Made by a program: the position numbers and the translations under genes. A model generated the notes under the pieces. It had not been told where the DNA came from. It worked only from the letters and a program-made list of their open reading frames with translations, and ran no database searches. Positions 1 to 9,253 of a DNA stretch of 64,000 nt are shown piece by piece. How positions within the stretch are numbered: position 1 is the stretch's first letter; each line of letters starts with the position of its first letter. The stretch lies in contig NZ_PYON01000003.1 in the NCBI RefSeq assembly GCF_003026355.1, positions 345,325 to 409,324 on the forward strand, given 5' to 3'. Origin of the DNA: Photobacterium kishitanii. Its GTDB lineage: Bacteria > Pseudomonadota > Gammaproteobacteria > Enterobacterales > Vibrionaceae.

Positions 1-312
1 GTGTCAGGTTTTAATGTATACCCGAATGAAATTGAAGGTGTAGTTGCACTGCACGATAAAGTGCTTGAAGTCGCTGCTATCGGTCAAGCTCATGAAGTGT
101 CAGGTGAAGTGGTTAAGCTTTGTGTGGTGAAACGTGATCAAAGTTTGACACGAGATGAGATTATTGCCCATTGCCGTCAGCATTTAACCGGTTATAAAAT
201 CCCTAAAATTGTTGAATTTGTGGACGCGTTACCTAAGACGAATGTGGGTAAAATTCTTCGTCGAGTATTACGTGAAGAGTCAGATCAAAAAGCCCAACAA
301 GCCACAAAATAA
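1..312 (+). CDS. fadD: Long-chain acyl-CoA synthetase, C-terminal fragment
   Basis: This is the 3' end of a gene that begins left of the window, so the first codon here is not a start. FadD activates imported long-chain fatty acids to acyl-CoA with ATP for beta-oxidation, at the inner face of the cytoplasmic membrane. The visible ~100 residues are the C-terminal cap domain of the ANL adenylate-forming family: [11 protein letters not shown] at the domain hinge, [18 protein letters not shown], then NVGKILRR, which holds the conserved catalytic lysine. A hairpin terminator follows and rnd lies downstream, as in many Vibrionaceae and Enterobacteria. Other acyl-CoA ligases share the fold, but the motif wording fits FadD best. 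Confidence 0.88.
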   Translation: MSGFNVYPNEIEGVVALHDKVLEVAAIGQAHEVSGEVVKLCVVKRDQSLTRDEIIAHCRQHLTGYKIPKIVEFVDALPKTNVGKILRRVLREESDQKAQQATK

Positions 313-381
313 TATTTTTACTGACATAAAATGACGTTAATTTGATAAAATAGTAGTAACGGATTGTACTCGTACATATCT

Positions 382-407
382 AATGCCGGCTTTGATGCCG
401 GCATTTT
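382..407 (+). terminator. Terminator after fadD
   Basis: A perfect 9-bp GC-rich stem (aatgccggc / gccggcatt) with a 6-nt loop is followed by a short T run. It separates fadD from rnd. Confidence 0.7.
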
Positions 408-466
408 ACTATAAAATATTTAATAGGCTCTACAACGGGGTCGTTCTGTAATCAAAAAGGTCCATT

Positions 467-1591
467 GTGAATTTCGAGATTGTTACAACAACCGAACAAC
501 TTCGCCAGCGGTGTGAGTCAGCATGTCAGCATGCTGCTGTTATGCTTGATACTGAATTTGTACGTACGCGAACGCTTTACCCTCGTTTAGGTCTGATTCA
601 AATGTTCGATGGTGAATATCTATCACTTATTGATCCGCTTGAAGTGCAAGATATGACACCGCTATGGGACTTACTACGCAATCAAGCGGTAATTAAAGTC
701 CTTCATGCTTGCGGTGAAGATCTTGAGGTGTTCCAGCATCATGCTGGTTGTTTGCCGACACCTATGCTTGATACCCAAATTATGGCGGCTTTTCTTGGCC
801 ACGGTATTTCAACGGGTTTTGGCGCGTTAGTTAAAGAATATGTTGGTGTTGAACTTGATAAAGGCGAAGCACGTACTAATTGGCTGGCTCGACCGCTTAC
901 CGACAAGCAACTTGATTATGCTGCTGCTGATGTGCATTACCTTAAACCATTATATGAAACGCTATTAGAGAAAGTTGAAGCAGCCGGTTATATGGAAGCG
1001 TTACACCAAGAATGTAATGCGATTATGCTGCGTCGAACTAAAGTACTTGATCCGAATAAAGCGTATCTTGATATCAAAAATGCATGGCAGTTAAATACAA
1101 AACAGCTAGCGGTGTTACAGCAAGCTGCTGCTTGGCGAGTACGTGAAGCAAGAAAGCGTGATATTGCACTTAATTTTATTGTTAAAGAATTACATTTGTG
1201 GAAACTTGCACGGTTAGAAATAAAGTCACGTTCAACGCTTGAAAAAGAAGGTTTTGAACCGATGGAGATTCAGCGACATGGTAACCGTTTATTGAAAATG
1301 GTACATGACTGTGATGCAATTAATTGTGCAGATTACCCACCAAAAATTGAGCGGTTGGTTGACTTTGCCGGCTATAAACAGATGGTGAAGCGTTTAAAAG
1401 ACGTGGTAGCAGATGTTGAGTTAGCAACAGGGTTAGCGCCTGAATTTTTAGCCTCTAAAAAGCAGATTCACCAATTACTATCGTGGGCTTGGAAGCATCA
1501 GCGTGCTGATGAAAAACGTCCAGAAATGCTTAAAAATTGGCGTCAAGGTTTATTTGAAACACGAGTATTATCCATACTTGATGAAAAATAA
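467..1591 (+). CDS. rnd: Ribonuclease D
   Basis: A 3'-5' exoribonuclease of the DEDD family that trims tRNA and other small-RNA 3' ends. The exonuclease domain covers about residues 1-170: exo I is MLDTEF, exo II is HACGEDLEVF, a further conserved acidic stretch is LDTQIMA, and exo III is YAAADVHYL with the DEDDy tyrosine. An HRDC helical domain (around 210-290, QLAVLQQAAAWRVREARKRD) follows. At 374 aa the length matches E. coli RNase D (375 aa). The start is GTG at 467. The gene is monocistronic, between fadD and a bidirectional terminator shared with minE. Confidence 0.95.
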   Translation: MNFEIVTTTEQLRQRCESACQHAAVMLDTEFVRTRTLYPRLGLIQMFDGEYLSLIDPLEVQDMTPLWDLLRNQAVIKVLHACGEDLEVFQHHAGCLPTPMLDTQIMAAFLGHGISTGFGALVKEYVGVELDKGEARTNWLARPLTDKQLDYAAADVHYLKPLYETLLEKVEAAGYMEALHQECNAIMLRRTKVLDPNKAYLDIKNAWQLNTKQLAVLQQAAAWRVREARKRDIALNFIVKELHLWKLARLEIKSRSTLEKEGFEPMEIQRHGNRLLKMVHDCDAINCADYPPKIERLVDFAGYKQMVKRLKDVVADVELATGLAPEFLASKKQIHQLLSWAWKHQRADEKRPEMLKNWRQGLFETRVLSILDEK

Positions 1592-1613
1592 ACGTGGCAA
1601 TATATAAGATAAT

Positions 1614-1650
1614 AAAAAGCCCCGCTAAGTGATACTTAGCGGGGCTTTTT
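1614..1650. terminator. Bidirectional terminator between rnd and minE
   Basis: A perfect 16-bp inverted repeat (arms 1614-1629 and 1635-1650, core agccccgctaag) has a T run on both strands. It ends both rnd (+) and the minCDE transcript (-), and its right arm runs into the minE stop codon. Confidence 0.92.
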
Positions 1651-1913
1651 TATTTTTCTTCGTCAGGTAACGTGACGTTGAGTTCTAGTACCGATAATTC
1701 ATCACCGTTATGGTCTAGATTTACTGAAACATGTTCAGGGTTAATTTGAACATATTTACTAATAACTGCTAAAATATCGCGCTTTAATTGTGGTAAGTAG
1801 GCTGGAGATGCTTGCCCAGCACTACGTCTTTCAGCAACAATAATTTGTAGCCGTTCTTTTGCTACATTTGCAGTTTTCGCTCTACGTGGGCGAAAAAACT
1901 CGAGCAGTGCCAT
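1650..1913 (-). CDS. minE: Cell division topological specificity factor MinE
   Basis: MinE stimulates MinD ATPase and drives the pole-to-pole oscillation that keeps the Z ring at midcell. The ATG at 1913 gives [11 protein letters not shown]..., 87 aa, close to the 88 aa of E. coli. A TTG two codons upstream is open, but the ATG has GGAGG about nine bases before it, inside the end of minD. The N-terminal amphipathic segment (MALLEFF) and the MinD-contact helix ([13 protein letters not shown]) are conserved, followed by the C-terminal anti-MinCD beta domain. It is the last gene of minCDE. Confidence 0.96.
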   Translation of the reverse strand: MALLEFFRPRRAKTANVAKERLQIIVAERRSAGQASPAYLPQLKRDILAVISKYVQINPEHVSVNLDHNGDELSVLELNVTLPDEEK

Positions 1914-1919
1914 GGTCAA

Positions 1920-2732
1920 TTAGCCTCCAAATAGACGTTTTAGGAAGCCTTTCTTTTCTTCTTCTAAGAAACGGAAAGGACGTTCTTCACCAAGTAAACG
2001 TGCAACTGTGTCTTCATAGGCTAGTCCTGCATCAGAACCTTTATCAAAGATAACAGGTTCACCTTTGTTGGATGCATTCAATACTGCTTGGCTTTCAGGA
2101 ATAACACCGAGTAGTGGAATGTGAAGGATCTCTTCAACATCTTGTACACTTAGCATTTCACCCTGATTAACGCGAGTAGGATTGTAACGTGTAAGTAAAA
2201 GGTGCTGTTTAACAGGCTCGCGGCCTTTTTCTGCACGACGAGACTTCGAATCTAGAATACCTAGAATACGATCTGAGTCACGAACTGAAGATACTTCAGG
2301 GTTCGTAGTTACAATCGCTTCATCTGCAAAATACAGTGCCATTAGGGCACCCGTTTCAATACCAGCTGGTGAGTCACAGATAATAAAATCAAAACCCATT
2401 TTTGCTAGTTCTTTAAATACTTTCTCAACACCATTGCGAGATAATGCATCTTTATCGCGAGTTTGTGATGCTGGAAGCACAAATAAATTATCAACACGCT
2501 TATCTTTAATTAGCGCCTGACTTAGATTTGCTTCGCCATTAATAACATTAACAAAGTCATAAACGACACGGCGTTCACAACCCATAATGAGATCGAGGTT
2601 ACGCAGGCCGATATCAAAATCGATGACTGCAGTTTTTTTACCGCTCAGTGCTAGACCAGATGCAATAGCAGCACTTGATGTTGTTTTACCAACGCCGCCT
2701 TTACCTGAGGTAACAACGATAATTCGTGCCAT
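1920..2732 (-). CDS. minD: Septum-site determining ATPase MinD
   Basis: A ParA/MinD-family ATPase that binds the inner membrane in its ATP form, recruits MinC and is displaced by MinE. The deviant Walker A motif GKGGVGKTTSSA is at residues 10-21. Switch I and II and the Walker B region (FDFIICDSPAG) are present. The C-terminal membrane-targeting amphipathic helix ends FLKRLFGG. At 270 aa it is full length. It lies 25 bp after minC and is followed at once by minE. Confidence 0.97.
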   Translation of the reverse strand: MARIIVVTSGKGGVGKTTSSAAIASGLALSGKKTAVIDFDIGLRNLDLIMGCERRVVYDFVNVINGEANLSQALIKDKRVDNLFVLPASQTRDKDALSRNGVEKVFKELAKMGFDFIICDSPAGIETGALMALYFADEAIVTTNPEVSSVRDSDRILGILDSKSRRAEKGREPVKQHLLLTRYNPTRVNQGEMLSVQDVEEILHIPLLGVIPESQAVLNASNKGEPVIFDKGSDAGLAYEDTVARLLGEERPFRFLEEEKKGFLKRLFGG

Positions 2733-2757
2733 TTACTCAATTCCTTCTTAAAACTTT

Positions 2758-3459
2758 TTATAAAGCTAGGTGTTCTATACTGAGATTACTGTCTTCAAGA
2801 GATATGACAACACCTTTGCCCCAAAACTCTTCCTGAATGTTATCACTCAGCCAGTAGTTTCCCGCAACAGAAATTAGTTCAGATTGTAAGTTTTGACAGA
2901 AAATTGTCGCACTTTGCTCACCGCTTGCACCCGCAATTGCGCGACCACGTAGCGTGCCATAAATATGGATACAACCATCAGAAAGAATTTCTGCACCAGC
3001 ACTGACATTACTGAGAATAACCAGATCACGATTACGAGCATAAATTTGTTGTCCGGAGCGAACCGGAGTACGAATAATTAACGTTGGTTCTTTATCGGTA
3101 CTTGCTGGGGTATCTAATGTTTCAGCTAAAAATTCAGATGGCTCATCTTTAACAGGTCTTGCAGCATTCATAATAGCAAAACCAGCGGCTTTTGCCTGTG
3201 TTTGCTGTGTTTTATTTTTGCAACCACCGATACCGACAGGAATCATTCCTGCATCAATAATGCCAGCTTTTAGTTGTTCAAAGTTAATATCAGCATCAAC
3301 TTGTGATATATCAATAACAACAGGGGCTGAAGCAAAAAAATTTGGTGCGAGTTCAACTTTGTCTTTTAGCTGATTAGTTACTTTACTAATGTCATTATCA
3401 ACTAAATGAAGTGCAGAGAGCGTGAACGAGCTCCCTTTTAGTTCAGCTATCTTGGTCAT
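2758..3459 (-). CDS. minC: Septum-site inhibitor MinC
   Basis: MinC blocks FtsZ polymerisation away from midcell when recruited by MinD. The 233-aa product has the N-terminal FtsZ-inhibitory domain (about 1-110) and the C-terminal beta-helix domain that binds MinD and MinC (ARNRDLVILSNVSAGAEILSDGCIHIYG and the RGRAIAGASG turn). It heads the minCDE operon, is transcribed divergently from ycgL, and shares the 220-bp gap 3460-3681 with it. Confidence 0.96.
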   Translation of the reverse strand: MTKIAELKGSSFTLSALHLVDNDISKVTNQLKDKVELAPNFFASAPVVIDISQVDADINFEQLKAGIIDAGMIPVGIGGCKNKTQQTQAKAAGFAIMNAARPVKDEPSEFLAETLDTPASTDKEPTLIIRTPVRSGQQIYARNRDLVILSNVSAGAEILSDGCIHIYGTLRGRAIAGASGEQSATIFCQNLQSELISVAGNYWLSDNIQEEFWGKGVVISLEDSNLSIEHLAL

Positions 3460-3681
3460 AGGTATATTATGGCTAAGATTTTAAATTAACCATTTAGTTC
3501 ATTATCACAAAGGTACTAGCATGGTATATTCACTAGCCGTTAGGGGCAAGCTATCCTTGCGTTGACGTTTGTTTTTCAGACAAACTTCTCACACTATTTA
3601 CTTAAAACTGAGTCAATAGTGAATGATTGCTTGTAATAGTACTCTGAAATGTATGGCGCATAAATGAAATAGGCTAATTAT

Positions 3682-3954
3682 ATGTTGTGTTCGATCTACA
3701 AAAGTTTAAAAAAAGACAATACTTATTTATACATTAATAAAAAAGATGATTTTGCGGATGTACCTGCACAATTAATGTCGACATTTGGTAAACCTCAATT
3801 TGTGATGGTGATCAAACTTGAGGGAAGAACATTAGCGCTGGCTGATGTAGAGAAAGTCAAAGAAGCATTAGCGACTGTCGGTTTTTATTTACAAGTACCG
3901 CCACCAGTGACTAATTTATTGGATCAATATAAGGCAGATAAAGCTGCTAAATAA
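3682..3954 (+). CDS. ycgL: YcgL-domain protein
   Basis: A small (90 aa) cytoplasmic protein of the YcgL family, whose function is not firmly established. Recognised by the N-terminal [16 protein letters not shown], the central [11 protein letters not shown] and the C-terminal GFYLQVPPP. It stands divergent from minC, the standard position in gamma-proteobacteria, and 15 bp upstream of the lytic transglycosylase, so the two are probably co-transcribed. Confidence 0.9.
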   Translation: MLCSIYKSLKKDNTYLYINKKDDFADVPAQLMSTFGKPQFVMVIKLEGRTLALADVEKVKEALATVGFYLQVPPPVTNLLDQYKADKAAK

Positions 3955-3969
3955 TAAAATAAGGCTATT

Positions 3970-4941
3970 ATGCATAAGCGTTTGATATCGATTTTTGTTG
4001 CCATAGGAATGGGATTGTCCTCTTCTGCATTTGCCAGTGAAGAAGGATTCGATGCCTACGTAGATAAATTAAAAGTTGAAGCACGTGGTAATGGTATTTC
4101 AGAGCCAATAATTGATGCTGCATTTGACGGCATTAAATATACAGCCCGTGCAGTCAAAGCTGATAATAATCAGCCAGAGAAGAAACTGTCGCTAGAGCAA
4201 TATATTACTCGTGCAGTTCCTGATTGGAAAGTAAAGCAGGCCAATCGTCTTTACCAACAAAATAAAGTGGCACTAGAACGGATTGGTAAACAATATGGTG
4301 TACAGCCACGGTTTATTGTCGCTTTATGGGGTATTGAAAGTAATTTTGGTAAAATCCAAGGTAATTATCATGTTGTTGAAGCCTTAGCGACATTGGCCTA
4401 CGATGGCCGTCGTGAAGCATTATTTCGAAAGCAAGTAATGGCTGCATTAGAAATTTTGCAAGATGGTAATATTTCTATAGCTGATATGAAAGGTTCTTGG
4501 GCTGGGGCAATGGGTCAGTGTCAATTCATGCCAACGTCTTACCTTACGTATGCTGTTGATGGTAATGGTGACGGTAAAGCCGATATTTGGAATACTAAAG
4601 CCGATGTTTTTGCTTCTGCCGCTAATTATTTAAAACTATCTGGATGGGATAGTGAATATACTTGGGGACGTCCAGTTAAATTATCAAAGGTCTTAGCTGA
4701 TAGCTACGAAGGTACTGAAACTGAAAAAGGAAAAACATTAGCTCAATGGCAACAATTAGGCGTGATGAGTAATAGTCGCGGCACTTTGCCGAAAGCTGAT
4801 ATTCAAGCATGGTTGATTCAGCCTGATGGTGGTGAAGGTAAGTCGTATCTGATATATGAAAATTATAGAACATTACTAAAGTGGAATCGTTCGCATTATT
4901 TTGCTTTAGCAGTAAGTGCATTAGCTGATCGTATTCAATAA
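3970..4941 (+). CDS. Lytic murein transglycosylase, MltB family
   Basis: A periplasmic peptidoglycan-cleaving enzyme that forms 1,6-anhydromuropeptides. A signal peptide of about 22 residues ends ...SSSAFA; there is no lipobox, so it is probably soluble rather than lipoprotein-anchored like E. coli MltB. The SLT fold carries the family motif ALWGIESNFGKIQGNYHVVEALATLAYDGRR with the catalytic Glu in GIESNFG. The later MGQCQFMPTSY and DGNGDGKADIWN are also typical. At 323 aa it is full length. AAGG precedes the ATG. It is probably co-transcribed with ycgL and ends at the hairpin at 4986. Confidence 0.9.
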   Translation: MHKRLISIFVAIGMGLSSSAFASEEGFDAYVDKLKVEARGNGISEPIIDAAFDGIKYTARAVKADNNQPEKKLSLEQYITRAVPDWKVKQANRLYQQNKVALERIGKQYGVQPRFIVALWGIESNFGKIQGNYHVVEALATLAYDGRREALFRKQVMAALEILQDGNISIADMKGSWAGAMGQCQFMPTSYLTYAVDGNGDGKADIWNTKADVFASAANYLKLSGWDSEYTWGRPVKLSKVLADSYEGTETEKGKTLAQWQQLGVMSNSRGTLPKADIQAWLIQPDGGEGKSYLIYENYRTLLKWNRSHYFALAVSALADRIQ

Positions 4942-4985
4942 ATTAATTACCATTAGACTTAATATACGAGTTTAAGTAATAACTA

Positions 4986-5015
4986 AAAAGTCAGGCATTA
5001 ATGTCTGGCTTTTTT
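4986..5015 (+). terminator. Terminator after the lytic transglycosylase gene
   Basis: Hairpin agtcaggcat / atgtctggct followed by six T residues. Confidence 0.8.
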
Positions 5016-5111
5016 GTTGGTGTTATATTAATGGGCTAAATAAGAATGTTGTTTTATTCTTATTCGGGATATTTGTACGTGAAATAGTAATCATATAATT
5101 ATTTGCAGATA

Positions 5112-5141
5112 TAAAAAAAGCCTAAATAGTTTAGGCTTTTT
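5112..5141 (-). terminator. Terminator of hns
   Basis: Stem aagccta / taggctt with T tracts on both sides. It lies just downstream of the minus-strand hns gene, and could also act as a second terminator for the plus-strand gene on its left. Confidence 0.8.
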
Positions 5142-5157
5142 ATTTATTCTTTATATA

Positions 5158-5553
5158 TTAGATCTCGAATTCTTCAAGAGCTTGACCATCATCTAGCGCT
5201 TTCTTTAGAGCGCTAGGTGTACGGCCTTGGCCTGTCCATGTTTTTTCATCGCCATTCTCATCGATGAATTTATATTTAGCCGGACGACTTGCACGCTTTG
5301 CTTTTGGTGCTTTAGCTAAACTTGCTAGTAATTCTTCAGGGTCAATACCGTCAGCTAAAAGCATTTCACGATATTGAGCTAGCTTTTCATTACGTTCATT
5401 TTCTTTTGCTTGTTCTTCAGCTTCAGCTTCAGAACGTTCAGTAACAACTGTTGTTAGTTTATCCAACGCTTCTTCAAGTTGTTCTAGTGTATATTCACGA
5501 GAAAGTGCGCGTAGGCTACGAAGATTTAAAAGCGCTTTCATTGCATCAGACAT
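5158..5553 (-). CDS. hns: H-NS-family nucleoid-associated protein
   Basis: A DNA-binding protein that silences AT-rich and acquired genes. The N-terminal two thirds is the helical oligomerisation domain (about residues 1-80, rich in Glu and Lys). The C-terminal domain has [28 protein letters not shown], with the minor-groove-binding QGR core motif. At 131 aa it matches Vibrionaceae H-NS (about 135 aa). It is transcribed alone. The AT-rich leader 5554-5700 upstream is typical of autoregulated hns, but no defined site was identified. Confidence 0.93.
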   Translation of the reverse strand: MSDAMKALLNLRSLRALSREYTLEQLEEALDKLTTVVTERSEAEAEEQAKENERNEKLAQYREMLLADGIDPEELLASLAKAPKAKRASRPAKYKFIDENGDEKTWTGQGRTPSALKKALDDGQALEEFEI

Positions 5554-5929
5554 TTTATATTTCCTGTTATTTTTAATTAACTATAAATAATAATAGCAGC
5601 GTTAAAACATATTTTGCAATAGTAATACTTTTATACATTCAGTGTAAAACATTTTAATCACTTCTTTAATTTAAAAAGTATTTATATTTAGTATATGAGA
5701 CTATTTATAAAATGTATCTTCATTAATAGTATAAATACAAGCGGAATAGTTTTAGTTATTGTTACAGCGTTTTATATGTTAAATGATAATAAAATTTAAA
5801 ATGTTATGCTACTTCATTATTATTGGAGGGTTATGGTTACATTTGGTCTGTTTATGATTTTTGTTGTTAATTTTTTGAATTTCCGATGTTGCAATATTTC
5901 GCTATTTACGTAGAATGATTTATTCCTTA
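5554..5929. other. AT-rich intergenic region between hns and the lysine riboswitch
   Basis: No convincing gene. The left part must hold the hns promoter (minus strand) and the right part the promoter for the riboswitch transcript (plus strand). A 26-codon frame at 5833-5913 was considered and rejected. Confidence 0.5.
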
Positions 5930-6115
5930 ACGATAAGGGTAGAGGTGCATTGTTTATCAGTAACTAATACGAGGGTGATACCGATGACTATTAGCGAAAG
6001 GAGCCGATGCCGAAGTGAGATATAACTATCAAATATTCTTACTGGGGTTGCATTGAAGAAGTGCAACACTGCCATAGTAGATAAATACATAACTATGGAG
6101 TGCTACTGTGGAGGC
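5930..6115 (+). promoter_or_regulatory. Lysine riboswitch (L box)
   Basis: Conserved L-box elements occur in order. AGAGGTGC is at 5941-5948. GAAAGG-AGCCGATGCCGAAG is at 5996-6015. The GCATTGAAGAAGTGCAACACTGCC arm (sequence split in two parts of 12) covers 6050-6073. GGAGTGCTACTG is at 6097-6108. The outer P1 helix pairs GGTAG (5938-5942) with CTACT (6103-6107). These match the known lysine aptamer of Bacillus lysC closely. It sits about 110 nt upstream of the NhaC-family gene and should make that gene lysine-responsive. Confidence 0.9.
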
Positions 6116-6180
6116 TGGAAAGGCTAACCTTCTTTCCTTATACTCAAATTAATATGCCATTGCGCTTATATCAAGCAGTA

Positions 6181-6214
6181 GATCTTCTAACCAAAATTGG
6201 TTGTCTTAGAGATC
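6181..6214 (+). promoter_or_regulatory. Hairpin before the TTG start, possible riboswitch expression platform
   Basis: An inverted repeat (gatct...aacca / tggtt...agatc, with small bulges) ends 7 nt before the TTG start at 6222. The only purine-rich ribosome-binding candidate (AGAG, 6208-6211) is inside its right arm. It could act by hiding the translation start, but no long T run follows, so a transcriptional terminator is less likely. Confidence 0.5.
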
Positions 6215-6221
6215 ATAAACT

Positions 6222-7808
6222 TTGATAGATTATTCCCATTCCTTAACATCCATTATTCCGCCGTTAGTTGCACTTGGCTTGGCGATTTTAACCCGTAGAG
6301 TATTATTGTCTTTAGGTACTGGTGTTGTACTTGGAGCATTATTTCTTAACGATTTTTCTTTCGCAAATACAGGGTCTTACCTTGCTACATCAATCAAAGG
6401 GCTGTTTATTTCTGATGGTGGTATTAATACTTGGAATATGAGTATTGTACTATTTTTAATATTGCTGGGAATGACGACAGCCTTATTGACACTTTCAGGT
6501 GGTACACGTGCTTTTGCTGAGTGGGCACAAACTAAAATTAAGACTAAACGTGGGGCAAAACTTCTCGCTGCTTTTTTAGGCGTATTCATTTTTGTCGACG
6601 ACTATTTTAATAGCCTTGCCGTTGGTTCTATCGCTCGCCCTGTTACTGATCGCTTTCAGGTTTCACGTTCAAAATTAGCCTATATTCTTGATTCTACTGC
6701 TGCACCTATGTGTGTATTAATGCCTGCATCAAGTTGGGGGGCATATATAATTACCTTGATTGGTGGCATCTTAGTCACTCATGGCGTTACAGAATATACG
6801 CCATTAAGTGCTTTTATGACGTTAGCGCCAATGAACTTTTATGCTATTTTTGCGTTAGCAATGGTCTTTGTCGTGTCGTGGTTCCAATGGGATATTGGGC
6901 CGATGAGAAAGCATGAGCTTGCCGCGAGTCATGGTCGTGGTACTGATGCTGGTGGTGACGTTGACGAGCAAGCTAAAGATTTAACCGAAGAACTCGATAT
7001 AAAAGAGAGCCAGAATGGTCGCGTTGGCGATTTAGTATGGCCAATTGTTATTCTTATTATAGCGACGTTCTTTTTTATGGTATTTACTGGCTATCAGGTA
7101 CTAGCAGCAGAAGGTAAACCGTTTGCACTATTAGGCGCCTTTGAAAATACCAATGTCGGTCAAGCATTATGCTTAGGTGGGGCCTTTGGTTTAGTTGCGG
7201 CAATCATACCGGTGTTTCGTCAGCGAATTCCAGTCTCAGATATTGGTAACACATTATGGATTGGCGCAAAATCAATGTTTGGTGCGATATTAATTCTACT
7301 ATTCGCATGGAGTATTGGTAGTGTTATTGGTGATATGAAAACGGGGCAATATTTATCGACCCTTGTGCAAGGAAATATTAATCCAGCATTGTTGCCAATG
7401 ATTTTATTTTTACTCTCAGGGATTATGGCTTTTTCTACCGGTACCTCATGGGGTACTTTCGGTATTATGTTACCAATAGCGGGTGATCTTGCTGGCGCGA
7501 CGGAAATTAGTTTAATGCTCCCAATGCTGGCGAGTGTTTTAGCGGGTTCAGTTTTTGGTGATCACTGTTCTCCAATTTCGGATACTACAATATTGTCTTC
7601 TACCGGAGCGCGTTGCCATCATATTGATCACGTAGCGACTCAACTACCTTATGCATTATCTGTTGCTATTATTTCTGCGATTGGATTTTTAGCTTTAGGT
7701 ATTACTGACTCATTGGCGCTCGCATTTTTAGCGGCGACAACTGCGTTTACCTTAATGTGTTTTTTCTTAGCTTGGTTGTCACGTCAACCTAAGAAAGTTA
7801 ATGCATAA
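6222..7808 (+). CDS. NhaC-family transporter, predicted lysine transporter
   Basis: A polytopic inner-membrane protein of the Na+/H+ antiporter NhaC superfamily (528 aa, about 11-12 hydrophobic segments). It contains typical family stretches such as the FVDDYFNSLAVGSIARP region (near 125-141), STGTSWGTFGIMLPIAG and SVFGDHCSPISDTTILSSTGA. A charged cytoplasmic loop lies near 235-270. The start is TTG at 6222; an in-frame TAA ends only three bases upstream, so no longer start exists. The lysine riboswitch directly upstream argues for lysine transport rather than sodium/proton exchange. Riboswitch-controlled NhaC-like genes have been called lysW in comparative genomics. Substrate and direction are inferred. 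Confidence 0.85.
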   Translation: MIDYSHSLTSIIPPLVALGLAILTRRVLLSLGTGVVLGALFLNDFSFANTGSYLATSIKGLFISDGGINTWNMSIVLFLILLGMTTALLTLSGGTRAFAEWAQTKIKTKRGAKLLAAFLGVFIFVDDYFNSLAVGSIARPVTDRFQVSRSKLAYILDSTAAPMCVLMPASSWGAYIITLIGGILVTHGVTEYTPLSAFMTLAPMNFYAIFALAMVFVVSWFQWDIGPMRKHELAASHGRGTDAGGDVDEQAKDLTEELDIKESQNGRVGDLVWPIVILIIATFFFMVFTGYQVLAAEGKPFALLGAFENTNVGQALCLGGAFGLVAAIIPVFRQRIPVSDIGNTLWIGAKSMFGAILILLFAWSIGSVIGDMKTGQYLSTLVQGNINPALLPMILFLLSGIMAFSTGTSWGTFGIMLPIAGDLAGATEISLMLPMLASVLAGSVFGDHCSPISDTTILSSTGARCHHIDHVATQLPYALSVAIISAIGFLALGITDSLALAFLAATTAFTLMCFFLAWLSRQPKKVNA

Positions 7809-7847
7809 AACTAAATGTTATTAAAATAACCCAATGGGTTTAAATTG

Positions 7848-7879
7848 AACCAGTTGATGATGTCAGCTGGTTTTTTTTA
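7848..7879 (+). terminator. Terminator after the lysine transporter gene
   Basis: A 10-bp stem (aaccagttga / tcagctggtt) with a 5-nt loop and eight T residues. Confidence 0.85.
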
Positions 7880-7983
7880 TAACAACAATAACAGTTGTTG
7901 ATATAGATACTTTTCATTGGCGATGATTTTATGTAGCATCGGCGCGATTTTTTAAACGTAATCAATATTACTAGGAAAGCCTA

Positions 7984-8562
7984 ATGGCCCAGATGTATTT
8001 CTATTACTCAGCAATGAATGCTGGGAAATCGACCACATTATTACAATCGTCATTTAACTATCGTGAACGAGGCATGACGCCAATTATTTTCACTGCTGCA
8101 ATTGATGATCGTTTTGGTAAAGGTAAAGTTAGCTCTCGAATTGGTTTGCAGGAAGATGCCGAATTATTTAATTCTACAGATGATCTTTATCAGAAATTAA
8201 TTCAGCTTTCAGGCGCAGGTAAAATTGATTGTGTATTAATTGATGAAAGCCAGTTCCTAACTAAAGAGCAAGTTTATCAATTGACTGAAGTCGTCGATAA
8301 ATTAGATATTCCTGTTTTATGTTATGGCTTACGGACAGATTTTCTTGGCGAGTTATTTGAAGGTAGTCGCTATTTATTATCATGGGCTGATAAATTAGTT
8401 GAGCTAAAAACAATTTGTCATTGTGGCCGTAAAGCGAATATGGTTATTCGTCAAGATGCTGCTGGTAATGCGATTGCTGGCGGTAACCAAGTTGAAATTG
8501 GTGGCAATGATCGTTATGTGTCAGTGTGTCGTGCCCATTATAAAGAAGCGTTGGGTCTGTAA
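7984..8562 (+). CDS. tdk: Thymidine kinase (type II)
   Basis: Phosphorylates thymidine to dTMP in the pyrimidine salvage pathway. P-loop [13 protein letters not shown] is at residues 9-21, the Walker B motif is DESQFL, and the C-terminal zinc-binding lasso region has [10 protein letters not shown] plus a later CRAHY. At 192 aa it is the normal length. GGAAAG precedes the ATG by a few bases. It is monocistronic, ending at a terminator shared with the converging his operon. Confidence 0.96.
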   Translation: MAQMYFYYSAMNAGKSTTLLQSSFNYRERGMTPIIFTAAIDDRFGKGKVSSRIGLQEDAELFNSTDDLYQKLIQLSGAGKIDCVLIDESQFLTKEQVYQLTEVVDKLDIPVLCYGLRTDFLGELFEGSRYLLSWADKLVELKTICHCGRKANMVIRQDAAGNAIAGGNQVEIGGNDRYVSVCRAHYKEALGL

Positions 8563-8578
8563 TACAGATTGACATAAA

Positions 8579-8607
8579 TAAAAAGGAAGCCGAGCTTCCT
8601 TTTTTTA
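8579..8607. terminator. Bidirectional terminator between tdk and hisIE
   Basis: Stem aaaaggaagc / gcttcctttt with a cga loop and T runs on both strands. Confidence 0.88.
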
Positions 8608-8632
8608 TGAGTGATGATAATACTCGGTGTAT

Positions 8633-9253
8633 TTATTGTTGATGACGTTGTTTGAGTTTATTAATAACATCTTCAAGTGCGAGGTCTTGATCTTGTAATA
8701 ATACTAATAAGTGATATATAAGATCTGCTGATTCACAGACTAATTCCGCTTTATCACCCGAGGTTGCTGCAAGCGCAACTTCAACGCCTTCTTCACCTAC
8801 TTTCTGCGATATACGCTTGGTGCCACGAGCATAGAGACTGGCAGTATAAGAAGAGTCGGGATCTGCACCTTTACGATCAGCCAGTACTTGCTCAAGTTGA
8901 TGAAGGAATACTAAACTAGGTTGAGCGTTAGTATTATTATCGTTATCAAAACAGCTGGTGGTGTTTAAATGACAGGTTGGGCCAACTGGATCGACTTGTA
9001 TTAATAATGTGTCTTGATCACAATCGAGCTTAATACTTTTAAGCTGTAACACGTTGCCGGATGTTTCCCCTTTGGTCCACAATCGATTTTTAGTACGAGA
9101 CCAAAAAGTTACTTGCTCTGTGGCTAGAGTTTTGGTGAGGGCTTCATCATTCATATAACCAAGCATTAAGACTTGGCCACTGTTGTTATCTTGAATAATA
9201 GCAGGGATCAATCCGGCTACTTTTTCCCAATCAATAGTCGTTATTAAACTCAT
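8633..9253 (-). CDS. hisIE: Bifunctional phosphoribosyl-AMP cyclohydrolase / phosphoribosyl-ATP pyrophosphatase
   Basis: Catalyses steps 2 and 3 of histidine synthesis. The N-terminal cyclohydrolase domain (about 1-115) has [31 protein letters not shown] and the metal-binding DCDQDTLL and CHLNTTSCF. The C-terminal MazG-like domain (about 115-206) has [23 protein letters not shown]. At 206 aa it compares with 203 aa in E. coli. It overlaps the hisF stop by 4 bp (ATGA), indicating translational coupling. It is the last gene of the his operon. Confidence 0.96.
   Translation of the reverse strand: MSLITTIDWEKVAGLIPAIIQDNNSGQVLMLGYMNDEALTKTLATEQVTFWSRTKNRLWTKGETSGNVLQLKSIKLDCDQDTLLIQVDPVGPTCHLNTTSCFDNDNNTNAQPSLVFLHQLEQVLADRKGADPDSSYTASLYARGTKRISQKVGEEGVEVALAATSGDKAELVCESADLIYHLLVLLQDQDLALEDVINKLKQRHQQ

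Noticed and set aside
5833..5913. 26-codon hydrophobic frame (MVTFGLFMIFVV...) with GGAGGG before its ATG
   Set aside because: The purine run is only two to three bases from the ATG, too close for normal initiation, and the frame lies just before the riboswitch. No support beyond chance.
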